In this document: in pieces, positions 62,459 to 64,000 of the stretch
Layout: each line of letters starts with the position of its first letter
How positions within the stretch are numbered: the first letter of the stretch is position 1
NCBI GenBank assembly: GCA_903883645.1
Contig: CAISBR010000146.1
Span: forward strand, 1-64,000
Direction: 5' to 3'
Source: an uncultured Myxococcales bacterium
Lineage (GTDB): Bacteria; Myxococcota_A; UBA9042
Length of the DNA stretch: 64,000 nucleotides
Notes under the pieces: model-generated
What the model was told of the DNA's origin: nothing
What the model saw: only the letters and a program-made list of their open reading frames with translations
Databases searched by the model: none
Translations under genes and position numbers: made by a program

Positions 62459-63633
62459 GGACCCTAACGGCCAGTATCGACGGCCAAGTCGTGGCGTGGC
62501 GCGATCGCCGGCGCTGGCTGTGGCTTCTTGGGCTGGTGGTGCCGCTGCTGCCCGTGCTGGGTGGCGGGCTGGCCCTGAGCCTGGGGCTGCGCGCGGGCTG
62601 GTGGATGGGGCCGCTGTTTGTGGTCGCCATCGCCCCGCTGCTCGACCTGCTGGCGGGCAGCAACACCCAAAATCCACCCGAGTGGGCCCAGGTTCCGCTC
62701 GAGTCAGACCGCTATTACCGCTGGTGCACCTACCTGTTTGTCCCCCTGCAATACGGCACGTTTATCAGCGGCTGTTGGGTGGCGATGCGCCTGCCCGGGC
62801 TCGAAACGGTGGACCGCATCGGCCTGTGCCTGACGCTCGGCGTGGTCGGTGGCGTCGCGATCGCTACGGCGCACGAGCTCGGCCACAAGAAAACGAAGTT
62901 AGAACGCTGGCTTGCTCGGGTGGCTCTGGCGCAGACGGCCTATGGCCACTTCTTCGTCGAGCACAATGTGGGCCACCACACGCGGGTAGCCACGCCCGAG
63001 GACCCGGCCAGCTCGCGCCTGGGCGAGTCGTTTTACGCATTTTGGCCGCGCACGGTGGTTGGGTCGCTCAAGTCGGCCTGGCTCCTCGAGAAACATCGGC
63101 TCGAGCGCCACGGATACTCGCCATTTACGCTGCATAACCAGCTAATTACGGCGTGGGCGATGACCGCAGTCCTGTTTGCCACGCTGCTCGTCTGGCTGGG
63201 GCTGGCGCTGCTGCCGCTGCTGCTCACGCAGGCCATCGTAGGCTTCTCGATGCTCGAAGTGATTAATTATCTTGAGCATTATGGCCTGCTGCGTCAGCGC
63301 GACGGCGAGGGCAAGTACCAGCGCTGCACGCCGCAGCACAGCTGGAATTCGAGCCACGCCGCCTCGAACCTGCTGCTCTACAACTTGGCGCGCCACTCGG
63401 ACCACCACGCTTGGCCGGCGCGGCGTTACCAAGTGCTGCGGCATTTTACCGAGTCGCCCCAGCTACCTGCGGGCTATGCCACCATGCTGATGCTGGCGCT
63501 GGTGCCGCCGCTCTGGCGCCGGGTGATGGACCCGCGGGTACGGGCCCACTACGGCGGCGATCCCGCGCTGGCCAATGTGCAGCCGGGTGCCGGGCCGGCG
63601 CTGCGGGCCAAGGCAACTGACGTACTGCCTTAG
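62455..63633 (+). CDS. alkB: Alkane 1-monooxygenase AlkB
   Basis: A 392-residue membrane di-iron hydroxylase with the four His motifs of the family: HELGHK (140-145), EHNVGHH (169-175), NYLEHYGL (271-278) and LARHSDHH (311-318). Several TM helices are visible at about 21-65, 95-140 and 230-270. It hydroxylates terminal carbons of medium-chain alkanes and needs rubredoxin, which is not encoded here. Coupled to the TetR gene upstream. Some relatives act on fatty acids instead. Confidence 0.92.
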   Translation: MRTLTASIDGQVVAWRDRRRWLWLLGLVVPLLPVLGGGLALSLGLRAGWWMGPLFVVAIAPLLDLLAGSNTQNPPEWAQVPLESDRYYRWCTYLFVPLQYGTFISGCWVAMRLPGLETVDRIGLCLTLGVVGGVAIATAHELGHKKTKLERWLARVALAQTAYGHFFVEHNVGHHTRVATPEDPASSRLGESFYAFWPRTVVGSLKSAWLLEKHRLERHGYSPFTLHNQLITAWAMTAVLFATLLVWLGLALLPLLLTQAIVGFSMLEVINYLEHYGLLRQRDGEGKYQRCTPQHSWNSSHAASNLLLYNLARHSDHHAWPARRYQVLRHFTESPQLPAGYATMLMLALVPPLWRRVMDPRVRAHYGGDPALANVQPGAGPALRAKATDVLP

Positions 63634-63728
63634 ATACAGCAGGTTAGTTTGCCCTCGCGGCAACATACCTAGTACCCTCGCCCGCCCTCAGGCATCATCC
63701 GCCGACCCGCGCGCGGGTGGAGGCTGCG

Positions 63729-64000
63729 ATGACCGACGTACCCGAGCTGCTGCAAGGCACACTCTCTCCAAAAGAAATTCAGGATCTTGCGACCGATTTG
63801 CAGTCGATTGCCGAGCTGCAGAGCGTCATCGTCAAGCGCGGCGCCGAGTCGCGGGCCAAGCCGGACGAAGTGCCGCTGCAAGAAGCCCTGGACGAACTAC
63901 AGGCGGGCACGGTCACAGGGGTGCAAATTCGCTACGCTTTTCAAGATCGGGATTGGTGTGACACCCTGATTCGCGAGGGCGAGGCCATCCGCGTGATTCG
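63729..64000 (+). CDS. Hypothetical protein, cut by the window end
   Basis: An open frame from the ATG at 63729 (GGTGGAGG, 5-base spacing) runs to the end of the window: MTDVPELLQGTLSPKEIQDL at the start, then helical and charged, and IRYAFQDRDWCDTLIREG near the edge. At least 90 residues; the C-terminus lies outside. Not recognised. Confidence 0.6.
   Translation, partial: MTDVPELLQGTLSPKEIQDLATDLQSIAELQSVIVKRGAESRAKPDEVPLQEALDELQAGTVTGVQIRYAFQDRDWCDTLIREGEAIRVI

Noticed and set aside
63649..63663. TTGCC-CTCGC-GGCAA hairpin after alkB as a terminator
   Set aside because: Stem of only 5 bp and no T-tract.
1..64000. tRNA or rRNA genes
   Set aside because: No tRNA-like TTCRANNC/anticodon arrangements or rRNA-like stretches were noticed in the gaps. 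A tRNAscan-type search would settle this.

Overview
The window is GC-rich chromosomal DNA from a Gram-negative bacterium, most likely a myxobacterial or other former-Deltaproteobacteria lineage (Myxococcota-like). The reasons are indirect: many lipoproteins with low-complexity Asp/Ala/Pro linkers, a large Cys-rich/EGF/Gly-rich surface protein carrying the motif [10 protein letters not shown] typical of myxobacterial MopE-like proteins, a lipoprotein of the MXAN_6521/LA_1396 type beside MMPL and MlaC-like genes, and a KirBac channel. No rRNA, tRNA, prophage, plasmid gene or CRISPR array was seen.

Layout. 1-1.2 kb: a diverged repeat copy, a TumE-type toxin/HTH antitoxin pair and a remnant of a type III restriction subunit. 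1.2-5.4 kb: an operon of two arylsulfotransferase-like lipoproteins around a DUF1566 lipoprotein. 5.7-8.3 kb: OPT transporter and spermidine-synthase-like protein. 8.5-12.3 kb: sulfate ABC transporter (substrate-binding protein, CysT, CysW, CysA) behind a promoter with a palindrome. 12.5-18.9 kb: the giant surface lipoprotein, an M20 amidohydrolase, a phosphoesterase and a quinone oxidoreductase. 18.9-22.7 kb: an accessory island with a 64-bp tandem repeat array, two ~340-bp direct repeats bracketing a Fic-family gene plus an immunity-like gene, then a DUF4160/DUF2442 pair. 23.7-32.5 kb: an NfnA-NfnB-rubrerythrin fusion, a 2OG-Fe(II) oxygenase, a large lipoprotein hydrolase and an outer-membrane barrel. 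32.9-38.2 kb: a 40-residue basic protein, TlyA, XseB, RNase D, a class V aminotransferase and an L,D-transpeptidase. 38.2-44.5 kb (minus strand): lysine 5,6-aminomutase KamD-KamE, then MlaC-like, MMPL and lipoprotein genes. 44.6-50 kb: a membrane protein, MutY, an alpha/beta hydrolase lipoprotein and a RAYT-type transposase, with four copies of a 16-bp motif. 50-64 kb: a beta-barrel protein, KirBac, a flippase-like protein, RsmB, DprA, TopA, a paralogous pair of membrane-anchored proteins, a TetR-AlkB operon and a gene cut by the window end.

Functionally this is mostly core metabolism, RNA/DNA maintenance and envelope biogenesis, interrupted by two accessory patches (0-1.2 kb and 18.9-23.7 kb) and one transposase-linked patch (46-50 kb). 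The main points for follow-up are the direct-repeat cassette with a non-canonical Fic motif, the RAYT gene and its linked motifs, a 31-bp element placed at similar distances upstream of two envelope-protein genes, and the Nfn-rubrerythrin fusion.
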